Of a DNA stretch of 64,000 nucleotides, positions 26,718 through 35,055 are shown piece by piece. A program made the position numbers and the translations under genes. The notes beneath the pieces were generated by a model that was not told where the DNA came from, did no database searches, and worked only from the letters and a program-made list of their open reading frames with translations. The DNA comes from Anderseniella sp963787895 (GTDB taxonomy: Bacteria; Pseudomonadota; Alphaproteobacteria; Rhizobiales; Aestuariivirgaceae): NCBI GenBank assembly GCA_963787895.1, contig CAWBEX010000001.1, positions 310,001 to 374,000 on the forward strand. Direction: 5' to 3'. Positions within the stretch are counted from its first letter, which is position 1. The number at the start of each line of letters is the position of its first letter.

Positions 26718-26781
26718 TTTCGACCACATCTCTTACACCGTATAATAATGTAGCGCGCAGCCGGGCTCATTCGGGCCTTTT
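26718..26781 (+). promoter_or_regulatory. Porin promoter with a leader hairpin
   Basis: A perfect TATAAT at 26741-26746 has TTTCGA 17 nt upstream. About 16 nt downstream of the expected start, GGCTC/GGGCC (with one GU pair) forms a small stem followed by T5 (to about 26781), like a weak terminator or attenuator. The porin gene starts about 200 nt further on. The promoter -10 is strong; the attenuator reading is inference. Confidence 0.45.
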
Positions 26782-26796
26782 TGACCGTTCTGCAAC

Positions 26797-26814
26797 TGTG
26801 ACATTTAAGTCACA
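26797..26814. promoter_or_regulatory. Inverted repeat TGTGAC-N6-GTCACA
   Basis: Six-base arms TGTGAC and GTCACA flank ATTTAA. This is a likely operator for a dimeric regulator. It resembles a CRP/FNR-family site, but the spacing between the TGTGA and TCACA cores is 8 rather than 6. It lies within the porin leader, between the TATAAT promoter and the gene. Confidence 0.4.
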
Positions 26815-26921
26815 CTTTCAGGAATAGTGCAGCCGACAGTGAAGTGGCGGTTGATTTATCTGCAGCAAAGATAGAAAACAACATTGTGTGATTTGGTATT
26901 ACACAGTCGTCCTCCAGTCCC

Positions 26922-26953
26922 GGTTTGCAGGGGTAACTTCCGGGGGGCAAACC
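26922..26953 (+). other. 5' leader stem-loop of the porin mRNA
   Basis: GGTTTGC (26922-26928) pairs with GCAAACC (26947-26953). The stem ends about 30 nt before the porin ATG, leaving the ribosome site free. Stable 5' hairpins are common on long-lived outer-membrane protein mRNAs. It is followed directly by the CTCTAGAG motif. Confidence 0.5.
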
Positions 26954-26984
26954 CAACTCTAGAGAATTTATGGGAGAAACCATA

Positions 26985-28019
26985 ATGACAAACATGCTTC
27001 GTAAGGCTCTGCTCGGTGGCGCAGCTCTCGCTGTAATGACCACTGGCGCAGCTGCTGACGAACTCAGCACTCTGAAGGCTCAGCTTGAAGCTCTTCAGGG
27101 CCGCGTAAACTCGCTGGAGTCCGCTCCTGCAGCCGCGCTGCCTGAAGGCACCAGCCTGATGACTTTCCGCCGTGGCGCTGCCGACTATGACTTCAAGGCT
27201 GCTCGCGGCTACAACGCTCTGGAAGCCCAGGACGACGGTGGCTACACAATCGGCATCACGCCGACTGCCGACCTTCCTGCTCCAGTAGCAGAAATCACCG
27301 TCAGCGGTTATGTAACCTCCTGGCTGTGCTACGACTTTGACGGCAACACTCCTGATGACAATTGCGCCTTCAACCCAGCCGAGTGGGACTACACCGATGG
27401 TGATGACCACATCGGCATCGACTCACGTGGTTCTGTTCGCGTTCGTTCGCGCATTGACACCGCTGTAGGCCAGATCCGCACCGACATCGAACTGCGTGCA
27501 GACGCACCAGGCGGCGCTGACATGCGTTATGCATGGGGTGAGTGGGACATGACCCCGAACTGGACCCTGGGTGCAGGCTCGTTCTTCCAGCTCGCTTCAC
27601 TGATCAGCACGCCTAGCACGCTGAACGGTTCTGGCGTCGTTGGTCCGACCGCTACCCGTGTGGACCAGATCCGTCTGACCTACACCGATGGTCCACTGTC
27701 ATGGGCAGTTGCACTGGAAGAGCCAACCTTTGACTCATCCACCAACATGCCAGACATCGTGACATCGATCACTTATGATGTTGCCGGTGGCCATCAGTTC
27801 CAGGTCATCGCTGGTGTATCTGACTGGGAACCAGTAGGTAACGACGAACTCGGCTGGATCGTTGGCGGTGGCGCAAGTGTCAACCTCGGCGATGTTGCTA
27901 CCCTGACTTTGGGTGCTGTGTACGGTGAAGGCCTGGTTCGCCAGCACCTTTACAATATCTCCAACGGCTTGAACGGTGGCGGCGCGGTCAATGTTGACCT
28001 CTGCAGGCAATCCGGTTGA
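26985..28019 (+). CDS. Porin, first part, stopped by a frameshift
   Basis: This outer-membrane beta-barrel protein starts MTNMLRKALLGGAALAVMTT with a signal peptide, then a coiled segment (STLKAQLEALQGRVNSLES) typical of alphaproteobacterial porins, then barrel strands such as ITVSGYVTSWLCYDF and GGHQFQVIAGVSDWEP. GGGAG before the ATG supports the start. The frame stops at 28017-28019 without the closing aromatic strand. The missing end is encoded just downstream in other frames (next entry), so the gene is interrupted by indels that are either sequencing errors or real lesions. Confidence 0.85.
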   Translation: MTNMLRKALLGGAALAVMTTGAAADELSTLKAQLEALQGRVNSLESAPAAALPEGTSLMTFRRGAADYDFKAARGYNALEAQDDGGYTIGITPTADLPAPVAEITVSGYVTSWLCYDFDGNTPDDNCAFNPAEWDYTDGDDHIGIDSRGSVRVRSRIDTAVGQIRTDIELRADAPGGADMRYAWGEWDMTPNWTLGAGSFFQLASLISTPSTLNGSGVVGPTATRVDQIRLTYTDGPLSWAVALEEPTFDSSTNMPDIVTSITYDVAGGHQFQVIAGVSDWEPVGNDELGWIVGGGASVNLGDVATLTLGAVYGEGLVRQHLYNISNGLNGGGAVNVDLCRQSG

Positions 28020-28295
28020 AGCATGGGGTGCACACGGCAGCCTGGGCTTCGGTATCAATGATACCACAAGCCTGAATGTCTTCGGTGCCTATGAAGAAAA
28101 CCTTGAAGGGCCCGCTGGTGCAACTGTGCAGCTACCTGGATTGAAGACACCTGGGTTGTTGGTGCCAACGTGATCTGGCAGCCTGTTCGTCAGATGCGCC
28201 TTGGTTGGGAAATCAACTACGGTGAATCTGAGCAGTTCGATGGTGTAAACCAGGACGCTCTGCAGGCAGTCTTCCAGGCACGGTTCTTCTTCTAA
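27998..28295 (+). pseudogene. Porin C-terminal part, displaced by two compensating frameshifts
   Basis: From about 28000 the protein continues one frame over (SAGNPVEAWGAHGSLGFGIN, then SLNVFGAYEENLEGPAG). Near 28128 it returns to the original frame (ATWIEDTWVVGANVIWQPVR, then LGWEINYGESEQFDG) and ends QAVFQARFFF at a TAA at 28293-28295. A terminal Phe is the outer-membrane insertion signal expected for a porin. The two shifts restore phase about 130 bp apart. No homopolymer marks either junction. Confidence 0.75.
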
Positions 28296-28324
28296 GAAGT
28301 TCCTGTCACGGACGAAAGTCAATG

Positions 28325-28359
28325 CCGGTCCGGGGTTTCCCCGGGCCGGTTTTCTTTTG
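28325..28359 (+). terminator. Intrinsic terminator of the porin gene
   Basis: CCGGTCCGGGG and CCCCGGGCCGG pair (11 bp, one GU) around a TTT loop and are followed by TTTTCTTTT. It lies 30 bp after the porin stop at 28295, which also supports that stop as the true end of the gene. Confidence 0.85.
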
Positions 28360-28409
28360 TGTCATCGAATGTTATGACCCTCCCCTGAATTCATCGGAGG
28401 CTGGCATTC

Positions 28410-29201
28410 ATGAACAAGGGTATTGTCTATGCGGTATCCCATCCAACATGGATGGACGCCTGCCTTGTATCGGCAAATTCAGCAGCACAGCACATGCCCG
28501 ACGTCGCCCGCGAGGTGTATGTCACTCGCGCCGTGGCTGACGTTCTGCAGGACGGCTGGCAGACCCGCTTCACCCAAGTGGTCGTTCTCGATGATGCCAA
28601 ACACTTCCACCGGCCCCGCTTCGACGCCATGCTTGAAACAGCTCTCGATCAGGCCATCTTCATTGATACCGACACATTCTTCGTAGAGCCGGTGTACGAA
28701 CTGTTCGACATGCTTGAACAATTCGACATCGCGGCCATGGCTGCACCGCAATACCTGCACCCCACAGGGCTGGAGCAAGGCATTTTCGATATGTTGCCGC
28801 CTGTTTCTGAAGCTGTGCCAGAGTGGAATGGCGGTGTCATTGTTGCTAGATCAACACCAGGTGTCAGGAAGACCATTGAACAATGGAGCGTGATGTTTGA
28901 AAAGTGCATGGAGAAGGGCTACCGCATGGACCAGGCATCACTCAGGGCCGCTTTGGTACATAGCAAATTGCGCATTGCCACCCTGCCCAACAATTACAAT
29001 TTCCGGGCAAACCTGCCACAGATAGTCACCCGCTCGGTGAAGATCCTGCATGCACATGGTGACCTGCCGGAAATCGCCAAAACCATCAATGCATCAACTG
29101 CCATCCGCCCATACACGCCTGACAAGCGCCTGATTCACGGCCAGTTTCCAAAAGGCTTCACGGCAGCTTCCATGGCCTTTTTCAAAAAGTCCGCATCTTG
29201 A
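28410..29201 (+). CDS. GT-A-fold glycosyltransferase-like protein
   Basis: This 263-residue cytoplasmic protein has a DxD nucleotide-sugar motif (AIFIDTDTFFVEPVYELFDM, near residue 88-105) and an acceptor region (VPEWNGGVIVARSTPGVRKT). It resembles small nucleotide-diphospho-sugar transferases. Acceptor and sugar are unknown. It is followed at once by an FkbM methyltransferase, so the pair probably modifies one glycan or lipid. It is the first gene of the plus-strand pair after the porin terminator. Confidence 0.8.
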   Translation: MNKGIVYAVSHPTWMDACLVSANSAAQHMPDVAREVYVTRAVADVLQDGWQTRFTQVVVLDDAKHFHRPRFDAMLETALDQAIFIDTDTFFVEPVYELFDMLEQFDIAAMAAPQYLHPTGLEQGIFDMLPPVSEAVPEWNGGVIVARSTPGVRKTIEQWSVMFEKCMEKGYRMDQASLRAALVHSKLRIATLPNNYNFRANLPQIVTRSVKILHAHGDLPEIAKTINASTAIRPYTPDKRLIHGQFPKGFTAASMAFFKKSAS

Positions 29202-29258
29202 GTGATTCCACATAATGTGGCTCCACGTCCGAAACCATATGCCCGCAAGGCCCGATTC

Positions 29259-30113
29259 ATGCAGAACGACAAGCAAAATGGCTCTCCGCCATGGCCCCGG
29301 AAGCACACCATTGAACGCGGTTCTGCCCGTTTCACGGTTCAGGCAAATGATGCTGGCGAGGACAAGTTCTGGCACAAGTTCGCTGCCGGGCAATGGGAAC
29401 CCGGCACGCTCGACATCATCCAGGCGCACGTTGGCCCCGGAGTGCACTTTCTGGATACCGGAACCTGGATAGGACCGACCACACTTTATGCAGCAGCGCT
29501 GGGCGCAACTGTTACATCGCTTGAGGCAGACCCGCTGGCACTTGAACCGCTGCGACACAACATTGCCCTTAACCCGAAGCTGGCTGCCGGCATAACCGTG
29601 GTGCCGCAAGCGCTGTCCACTTCAAACAAGCCTGTCCTGTTCGGCTCGCGGCGCAAGGGTGGTGATTCCATGTCCAGTCTCGTGCATGACCGAATGCAGA
29701 CCGCATGGGAGGTTCAGGCAATCACCGAATCTCAACTGGCCGCGCATTGCCCTGCAGGCAAGCCGGTGTTCCTGAAAGTCGATATTGAAGGCAGCGAGTA
29801 CCTGGTACTGCCGGGCGCAAGCGCACTGTTCAAATTGCCGCTTTGTGCTGTCCACCTGTCGCTGCATCCGGCGTTCTTCATTGGCACCGGATCGATTGCC
29901 GATCGCGCCTTGAAATGGTTTGCGGCAAGCCGGGCAACCGCACGCATGTTGCACAAACTCGCTCATTTTCGCGCCTACCGCTGTACAGACAACGGGCTGG
30001 AACCTGCAGGAAGCTCGCTGCAAATGCTGGCGCGTCTTGGTCTATGCTACTGGCCGTTGCAGGGAAGCTGGCTTTTCCTTCCGGACAGGCCCTCCCGCAG
30101 CAAGGCAATATGA
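29259..30113 (+). CDS. FkbM-family methyltransferase
   Basis: This SAM-dependent methyltransferase has the Rossmann motif I region FLDTGTWIGPTTLYAAALGA, an acidic SLEADPLALEPL loop and the FkbM signature FLKVDIEGSEYLVLPGA. FkbM proteins methylate sugars or other metabolites, and a role in surface glycan is likely from context. The ATG at 29259 has AAGG about 9 nt upstream; a GTG at 29202 directly abutting the previous stop is possible but has no ribosome site. Substrate unknown. Confidence 0.85.
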   Translation: MQNDKQNGSPPWPRKHTIERGSARFTVQANDAGEDKFWHKFAAGQWEPGTLDIIQAHVGPGVHFLDTGTWIGPTTLYAAALGATVTSLEADPLALEPLRHNIALNPKLAAGITVVPQALSTSNKPVLFGSRRKGGDSMSSLVHDRMQTAWEVQAITESQLAAHCPAGKPVFLKVDIEGSEYLVLPGASALFKLPLCAVHLSLHPAFFIGTGSIADRALKWFAASRATARMLHKLAHFRAYRCTDNGLEPAGSSLQMLARLGLCYWPLQGSWLFLPDRPSRSKAI

Positions 30114-30126
30114 TGCAGTCTAACTG

Positions 30127-31122
30127 TCAGCTTGCGTACTGATAAGCCGGGTTGAATGTCGCACCGACCCTTGCGTCAAACTCATCATCTGAAAAGTACG
30201 TCTTTGCATTTGCTGGACACAAGGTGATCTCGCCCAGATAGACTTTGCCTGATTGCGTGCGATAAAAATCCACCCGTGCAAACGGATAATCGGCAGCCAT
30301 GACTTCAGCTGCCTCAAGCATCATTTTGAACTCGGCCAGCTTCTTGCGCACGTCCCCGACCGGCACGCTTTTGAGCTGGATAGGCAGATGCTTCAGGCTG
30401 CGGTCATAAAGCGTGATAGCGTCAGAGACATTGTCAGTGGCTACGCGCTCATACAGAAAGGCACACTTGCCATTGTAGACATGAAATTTCCATTCGGTGA
30501 AAGGATCATCCACTCCAATGGTTTCTTCCACAAAGACTTCAGGCTTGATGGTGGCGTACCACCACTCACCACCACTGACCACCTGGGGCGGTTGAAACAT
30601 CATCTGCATCCAGCGCTTGACGATCTCCACATTCTTTCCCGAAACAGGAAAGTCCAGAGCCATATTGGTAGCTGTGGAGTTGCTGACTTTCAGGTAGTGA
30701 CGGCCAGGCTTGATGTTGGCCAACGGCGGCATTGCCGGCCTGTCGCTTCGCCACATGATGTTTGGCAACAGGATCTTGTCCTTGAATTTCTCTGGCAACA
30801 GGGTTCTGACATGGGTTTTGCTGGCAGCTGAAGGCACCGGTAGCCAGCTGAAGAACTTCATCCATATGAGTTTCTCGGTGTAGCGTTGCGGGTTGATCAT
30901 GTCCGGCCAGCGGTTACATGTGTGGGCATAGGTGGCCAGCGATTGCCCGGCAATGCGATACAGGTCCAGTCCGGAATAGAACTCGATGCCCCTCGAAAAA
31001 CCTTGCCGGGGGTCTTGCAAGAAACAGCTGTCAGGCTTGGACATCTCGTGGTGCAGCCACTCAACCGCCCGTTCAATTCCCTGCCGCAGCAGCACTTTTG
31101 GTTCCTGCTTGTTCAACTGCAC
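30127..31122 (-). CDS. TupA-like ATP-grasp protein
   Basis: A 331-residue protein of the TupA-like ATP-grasp family, found in teichuronopeptide and exopolysaccharide clusters, where it may join an amino acid to a sugar acid. Family features: FVEETIGVDDPFTEWKFHV and FARVDFYRTQSGKVYLGEIT near the C-terminus. The usual HGSGWN-type loop reads LKVSNSTATNM here, so the nucleotide-binding loop is altered; a second copy at 44.4 kb keeps HGSGWN. It is convergent with the FkbM gene and divergent from the sulfotransferase gene. Confidence 0.85.
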   Translation of the reverse strand: MQLNKQEPKVLLRQGIERAVEWLHHEMSKPDSCFLQDPRQGFSRGIEFYSGLDLYRIAGQSLATYAHTCNRWPDMINPQRYTEKLIWMKFFSWLPVPSAASKTHVRTLLPEKFKDKILLPNIMWRSDRPAMPPLANIKPGRHYLKVSNSTATNMALDFPVSGKNVEIVKRWMQMMFQPPQVVSGGEWWYATIKPEVFVEETIGVDDPFTEWKFHVYNGKCAFLYERVATDNVSDAITLYDRSLKHLPIQLKSVPVGDVRKKLAEFKMMLEAAEVMAADYPFARVDFYRTQSGKVYLGEITLCPANAKTYFSDDEFDARVGATFNPAYQYAS

Positions 31123-31209
31123 TGGCTTGCCATCCTCAAAACTGCAACCGACCTGCCCACTTCATCGCCCGGTGAGCCTTCTCATACCTTGCAAAAGCCT
31201 GTATCACGG

Positions 31210-32979
31210 ATGGCGATCAAATCAACCCCTGCAAGCGGAAAGCAAGTAGACCCAGCAATGAGTTCGCTCAGACAAACCACGGCACGACAGGCTTCATCAA
31301 AGTTCACCAGATTGCCCCAGGCAAAGCATCCCGAGGTTCGCAAGGGCCTCGATGCGGTAAAGCAGCTCATAGCGCGCCGCGATTACCGTAATGCAGGCGA
31401 CCTGATCAACCGCATGATGGCTATCGAACCTCGCAACGCGGAGCTGCATTTTCTCGCAGCAATTGCCAGCGAGTCCGCCGGGTTGAAGCAACAAGCCATC
31501 GCTGCCTACCGCAAGGTGGTCGAACTTGCCCCCAACTTCCTGCCTGCCCTGGTCAATGGCGCAGCTACCCTGGCGGACGATTTGCGGCCGCTGGAAGCTT
31601 TGCAGCTATATCGCAAGGCAATGATCATTGCCCCCACTGAACCGGCGGTGCGCAATAATATTGCCAAGACACTGGCAGACCTGCGCCGCCGCGAAGAGGT
31701 TATTCAGCACCGCAGCTGGCTGGCCCGCAAGGGCAACGCAACCACACAGGATATCACGGCTCTTGCCGAGGCCTATGATCTTGCGGGTAGAACTGACGAA
31801 GCCCGCCGCACCTTCAACCAGGCCCTCCAGCGCAAGGATGCCGAAGCAACCGTACATGTGCTGACTGCGATGATGGAGATGACCAGAGGCAACACGGAAG
31901 CTGCAAGCGCCGAAGTCAACAAGGCACTGGCAATAGCGGCCGATGACGGTCATGCACGTCTGTTGCAGGCAAAGCTTTCCGCAAAGACATTGGATCTTGC
32001 AGCAGAGATCGACTTCATCAAGATGTGCTTGCCGGCAGAAGACGGCAGGCCCTACATGCACCGGGCGGCACTCTATTCAGCCTATGCCCTGTTGAACCAG
32101 GCCGCTGGCAACATCGATGAAGCATTCAAGGCCTTTTCGCAAAGCGCCCGGATCGCCAACATCAACCCCGAAATGGACGCACAGCGCGAGTTCGCAATCA
32201 GCGAACAGGCCAAGGCCCTGTCGGCCCATATTGCTGCACACCCTGACCAGCTTGGCAGTGACAGCGAAAAACCTGTGTTCGTTACCGGCATGCCGCGGTC
32301 CGGCACCACACTGATTGAACAAATCCTGTCGAGCCATTCTCAGGCAGACGGCGCCGGTGAACTGGAACTCGTCCAGTACCTGATCAATTCGCTGAATCCG
32401 CTTGGCAAGCAACGTATCAGTGATGCTGCACAAGCATACCTTGACGCCGACGTGGTCAAGAAGTCGAAGGCCCGCCGCGTAATCGACAAGTCGCTTTCGA
32501 CATGGGAAAACATCGGGGCAATCCTTGCGATGTTCCCCAATGCACGGATCATCGATTGTCAGCGCCATCCGATGGATGTGTGCTGGTCGGCCTATACCGA
32601 GCTGTTTGCCGACAATGCGCTGATCTATACCTACGACTTCGCGCGCCTGGCTTCAGCCTACAAACGCCATGAAGAACTCATCAGGTTCTGGATGGACAAG
32701 AAGCCTGAAAACATCATCCGGGTGCGCTATGAAGATGTCATCGCTGACCCCGAAGCACAGGCCCGGCGCCTGATCAGCCATATCGGGCTGGATTGGGAAG
32801 ATGCCTGCCTCGATTTCATGAACTCGACGAACGAAGTGCGTACTGCGTCCGCACTGCAGGTGCGCCAGCCAATCTACTCGACATCCGTTGGCAAGTGGCG
32901 GCGCTATGAAACCCACCTGCAGCCGTTGGCAGATCTGCTGAAGGATGAAATTGCAGGTTACGAGTCCGGCAAGGCCTAG
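31210..32979 (+). CDS. TPR-repeat sulfotransferase
   Basis: A 589-residue fusion. The N-terminal half (about residues 30-330) holds TPR-like helices such as AIAAYRKVVELAPNFLPAL and ALQLYRKAMIIAPTEPAVRN. The C-terminal half is a PAPS-dependent sulfotransferase with the 5'-phosphosulfate loop VFVTGMPRSGTTLIEQILSS near residue 358 and a 3'-phosphate-binding stretch IIDCQRHPMDVCWSAY. TPR-sulfotransferases are common in marine alphaproteobacteria. Acceptor unknown, possibly a surface glycan or protein. The ATG at 31210 is preferred over an upstream extension that overlaps the divergent gene. Confidence 0.88.
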   Translation: MAIKSTPASGKQVDPAMSSLRQTTARQASSKFTRLPQAKHPEVRKGLDAVKQLIARRDYRNAGDLINRMMAIEPRNAELHFLAAIASESAGLKQQAIAAYRKVVELAPNFLPALVNGAATLADDLRPLEALQLYRKAMIIAPTEPAVRNNIAKTLADLRRREEVIQHRSWLARKGNATTQDITALAEAYDLAGRTDEARRTFNQALQRKDAEATVHVLTAMMEMTRGNTEAASAEVNKALAIAADDGHARLLQAKLSAKTLDLAAEIDFIKMCLPAEDGRPYMHRAALYSAYALLNQAAGNIDEAFKAFSQSARIANINPEMDAQREFAISEQAKALSAHIAAHPDQLGSDSEKPVFVTGMPRSGTTLIEQILSSHSQADGAGELELVQYLINSLNPLGKQRISDAAQAYLDADVVKKSKARRVIDKSLSTWENIGAILAMFPNARIIDCQRHPMDVCWSAYTELFADNALIYTYDFARLASAYKRHEELIRFWMDKKPENIIRVRYEDVIADPEAQARRLISHIGLDWEDACLDFMNSTNEVRTASALQVRQPIYSTSVGKWRRYETHLQPLADLLKDEIAGYESGKA

Positions 32980-32997
32980 CAGGGGTCCGGGCAAAAG

Positions 32998-33789
32998 ATG
33001 AAGTTCGCGGCGAACCTTTCGATGATGTTCACCGAACACGGTTTCGAACAGCGCTTTGCGGCGGCCGCAAACGCCGGGTTTCAGGCCATTGAATTTCTGT
33101 TCCCCTATCAGTGGCCTGCAGCACAGTTGAGACAAGCACTGGAGCGCACCAGCATGCGGCAGGTGCTGTTCAACCTTCCGCCTGGTGACTGGGACGCCGG
33201 AGACAGAGGTCTGGCCAGCCTGCCTGACAGGCAGGTGCAGTTCCTGGAAGGTCTGACAACTGCGTTACCCTATATCCGTGAACTTGCAGTGCCGCGGGTG
33301 CACTGCATGGCGGGCGTGCGAAATGACAGCATTTCCCATGACACCCAGCGCGAAACATTCGTAGGAAATCTGATGGCAGCAAGCGAGCAGCTTGCAGACA
33401 CCGGCGTTCAAGTGCTGATCGAACCAATCAACTCTCAGGACATGCCGGGCTATTTTCTCAACGATTTCGGCCTGGCACTGGAAATCATCGAGGAAGTCAA
33501 TGTGGCCCGACCCGGCGCAGTCAGGCTGCAGTTCGACATATACCACTGCCAGATGATCCATGGAGACGTGACCGGATGGCTGCAAAAATGCCAGCACCAA
33601 ACGCAGCACTTGCAGATTGCCGGTGTTCCGGGGCGAAACGAGCCGGGCACAGGCACACTGCCGCTTGCCGCAATCATGGAGACATGCGAGCAGCTACATC
33701 CCGATTTGTGGATCGGATGTGAGTATCGGCCCAAAGGAAATACCCAAGACGGTTTGGGCTGGTTAAAACCCTACCGCACACCGGAATAA
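32998..33789 (+). CDS. hyi: Hydroxypyruvate isomerase family protein
   Basis: This TIM-barrel isomerase of 263 residues starts MKFAANLSMMFTEHGFEQRF, a hallmark of the Hyi/OtnI family, with VLIEPINSQDMPGYFL and LQFDIYHCQMIHGDV holding the metal ligands (Glu, Asp, His). It may interconvert hydroxypyruvate and tartronate semialdehyde, or act on 2-oxo-tetronate. It is 18 bp after the sulfotransferase gene. Its last 19 bp overlap the opposing GT4 gene. Confidence 0.88.
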   Translation: MKFAANLSMMFTEHGFEQRFAAAANAGFQAIEFLFPYQWPAAQLRQALERTSMRQVLFNLPPGDWDAGDRGLASLPDRQVQFLEGLTTALPYIRELAVPRVHCMAGVRNDSISHDTQRETFVGNLMAASEQLADTGVQVLIEPINSQDMPGYFLNDFGLALEIIEEVNVARPGAVRLQFDIYHCQMIHGDVTGWLQKCQHQTQHLQIAGVPGRNEPGTGTLPLAAIMETCEQLHPDLWIGCEYRPKGNTQDGLGWLKPYRTPE

Positions 33790-34925
33790 CCGGCAATCGC
33801 GTCCCTGTAGTCAGACACGAGCCCACGGAAGATACTATCCCAATCGTGATTGGCGACAGCCAACTCACGTGCGCGCGCGCCAAACCGCTGCCGCATGGCT
33901 TCGTCGCCCAGCAACTCCGCAAGCCGTGCCACCTGCCCTGCCTCGTCAGCTTCCGGCACAATGAAACCGGTTTCTGCTTCTCGCACGAGCGAACGCGACC
34001 CGGTTGCGTCAACAACAACACATGGCAACCCGCTGGCCATCGCTTCCAGCGTTACGTTGCCGAATGTTTCAGTTACTGATGGGAAATAGAAGATGTCGCT
34101 GGAGGCATACCCTACTGCCAGCTCATCGCCGTGCAAGAACCCTGCAAAAACCGTATCCGGCAGCGCTTTGCGCATCCAGCCCGCTTCCGGCCCATCACCA
34201 AGCAACAAGGTGCGATGGCGAACCCCGCTGACCCTTAGCGCATCAAATACCCTGACCATCAACGCCATGTTCTTCTCTGCAACCAGGCGCCCCGCGTAGC
34301 AAATGACCAGTTCATCATCAGCTACTCCATGTGCCTTGCGCCACTGGGCAGACCGCTTCAACGGGTTGAATCGCTCATTGTCAACGCCGCGGGTCCACAA
34401 CCGCATGTTACCGGCAATCCCGAGCGCGGCCAGTTCGTCCATCATGGATTGCGAAGGCACATAGAGATGCTCACAGCGCGCATAGAAACTGCGCAGCCGC
34501 TTGTGAAACCATGGCTCCAGCATGCCAAGTCGATAATATTTGAGATAGCCGTCAAAGCGGGTGTGAAACGATGAAACCACAGGCAGCCGCATCTGTTGCG
34601 CAAGCTTGAGCGCTGAGTGGCCGGTAATATCCGGCACAGCGATATGAAACAGATCCGGTTTGAATTCGGCAATCTTCTGCCTGATGTCCTCAGTCAGCCG
34701 GAGGCCGATCCGGTACTCCTTCCGCGTAGGAATCGCGAATGACGGTACCGGTTCAAGACGCCCGGCATGTTCCATGGCAGCATGTGGCGCAACCGGCGCG
34801 ATCACCAGCACCTCATGGCCTTGTTGCTCCAGCCAGGACACCAGCCGGTTCAGCGTCAGCGACACGCCATCCTTGATGTAATTGTAATTTCCGGTGGTCA
34901 ACACCACCCTGAGGCTCTTGGGCAA
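33771..34925 (-). CDS. GT4-family glycosyltransferase
   Basis: A 384-residue GT-B enzyme of the kind annotated as GDP-mannose-dependent alpha-mannosyltransferase or sulfoquinovosyltransferase. Visible: TGNYNYIKDGVSLTLNRLVS at the start, SSFHTRFDGYLKYYRLGML near residue 118, RLVAEKNMALMVRVF, and the donor-binding ETFGNVTLEAMASGLPCVVV near 285 with its E-x7-E. It probably adds a hexose to a membrane lipid. The precise donor is not known. Confidence 0.88.
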   Translation of the reverse strand: MPKSLRVVLTTGNYNYIKDGVSLTLNRLVSWLEQQGHEVLVIAPVAPHAAMEHAGRLEPVPSFAIPTRKEYRIGLRLTEDIRQKIAEFKPDLFHIAVPDITGHSALKLAQQMRLPVVSSFHTRFDGYLKYYRLGMLEPWFHKRLRSFYARCEHLYVPSQSMMDELAALGIAGNMRLWTRGVDNERFNPLKRSAQWRKAHGVADDELVICYAGRLVAEKNMALMVRVFDALRVSGVRHRTLLLGDGPEAGWMRKALPDTVFAGFLHGDELAVGYASSDIFYFPSVTETFGNVTLEAMASGLPCVVVDATGSRSLVREAETGFIVPEADEAGQVARLAELLGDEAMRQRFGARARELAVANHDWDSIFRGLVSDYRDAIAGYSGVR

Positions 34926-35055
34926 GTCACGTTTCCAGGAAATGTGCCATTCGGATCAAGATGAACCCTATTGCATCTGTGCTGTCAACGCTGGTGCAAT
35001 CGCGCATGTATTGCTAAAAGCGCAAACTCACCAGCACGCATCGAGGCCCCCTGGT

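Noticed and set aside
27990..28140. Programmed frameshifting in the porin
   Set aside because: No slippery heptamer, no pseudoknot and two shifts in opposite senses; indels are simpler.
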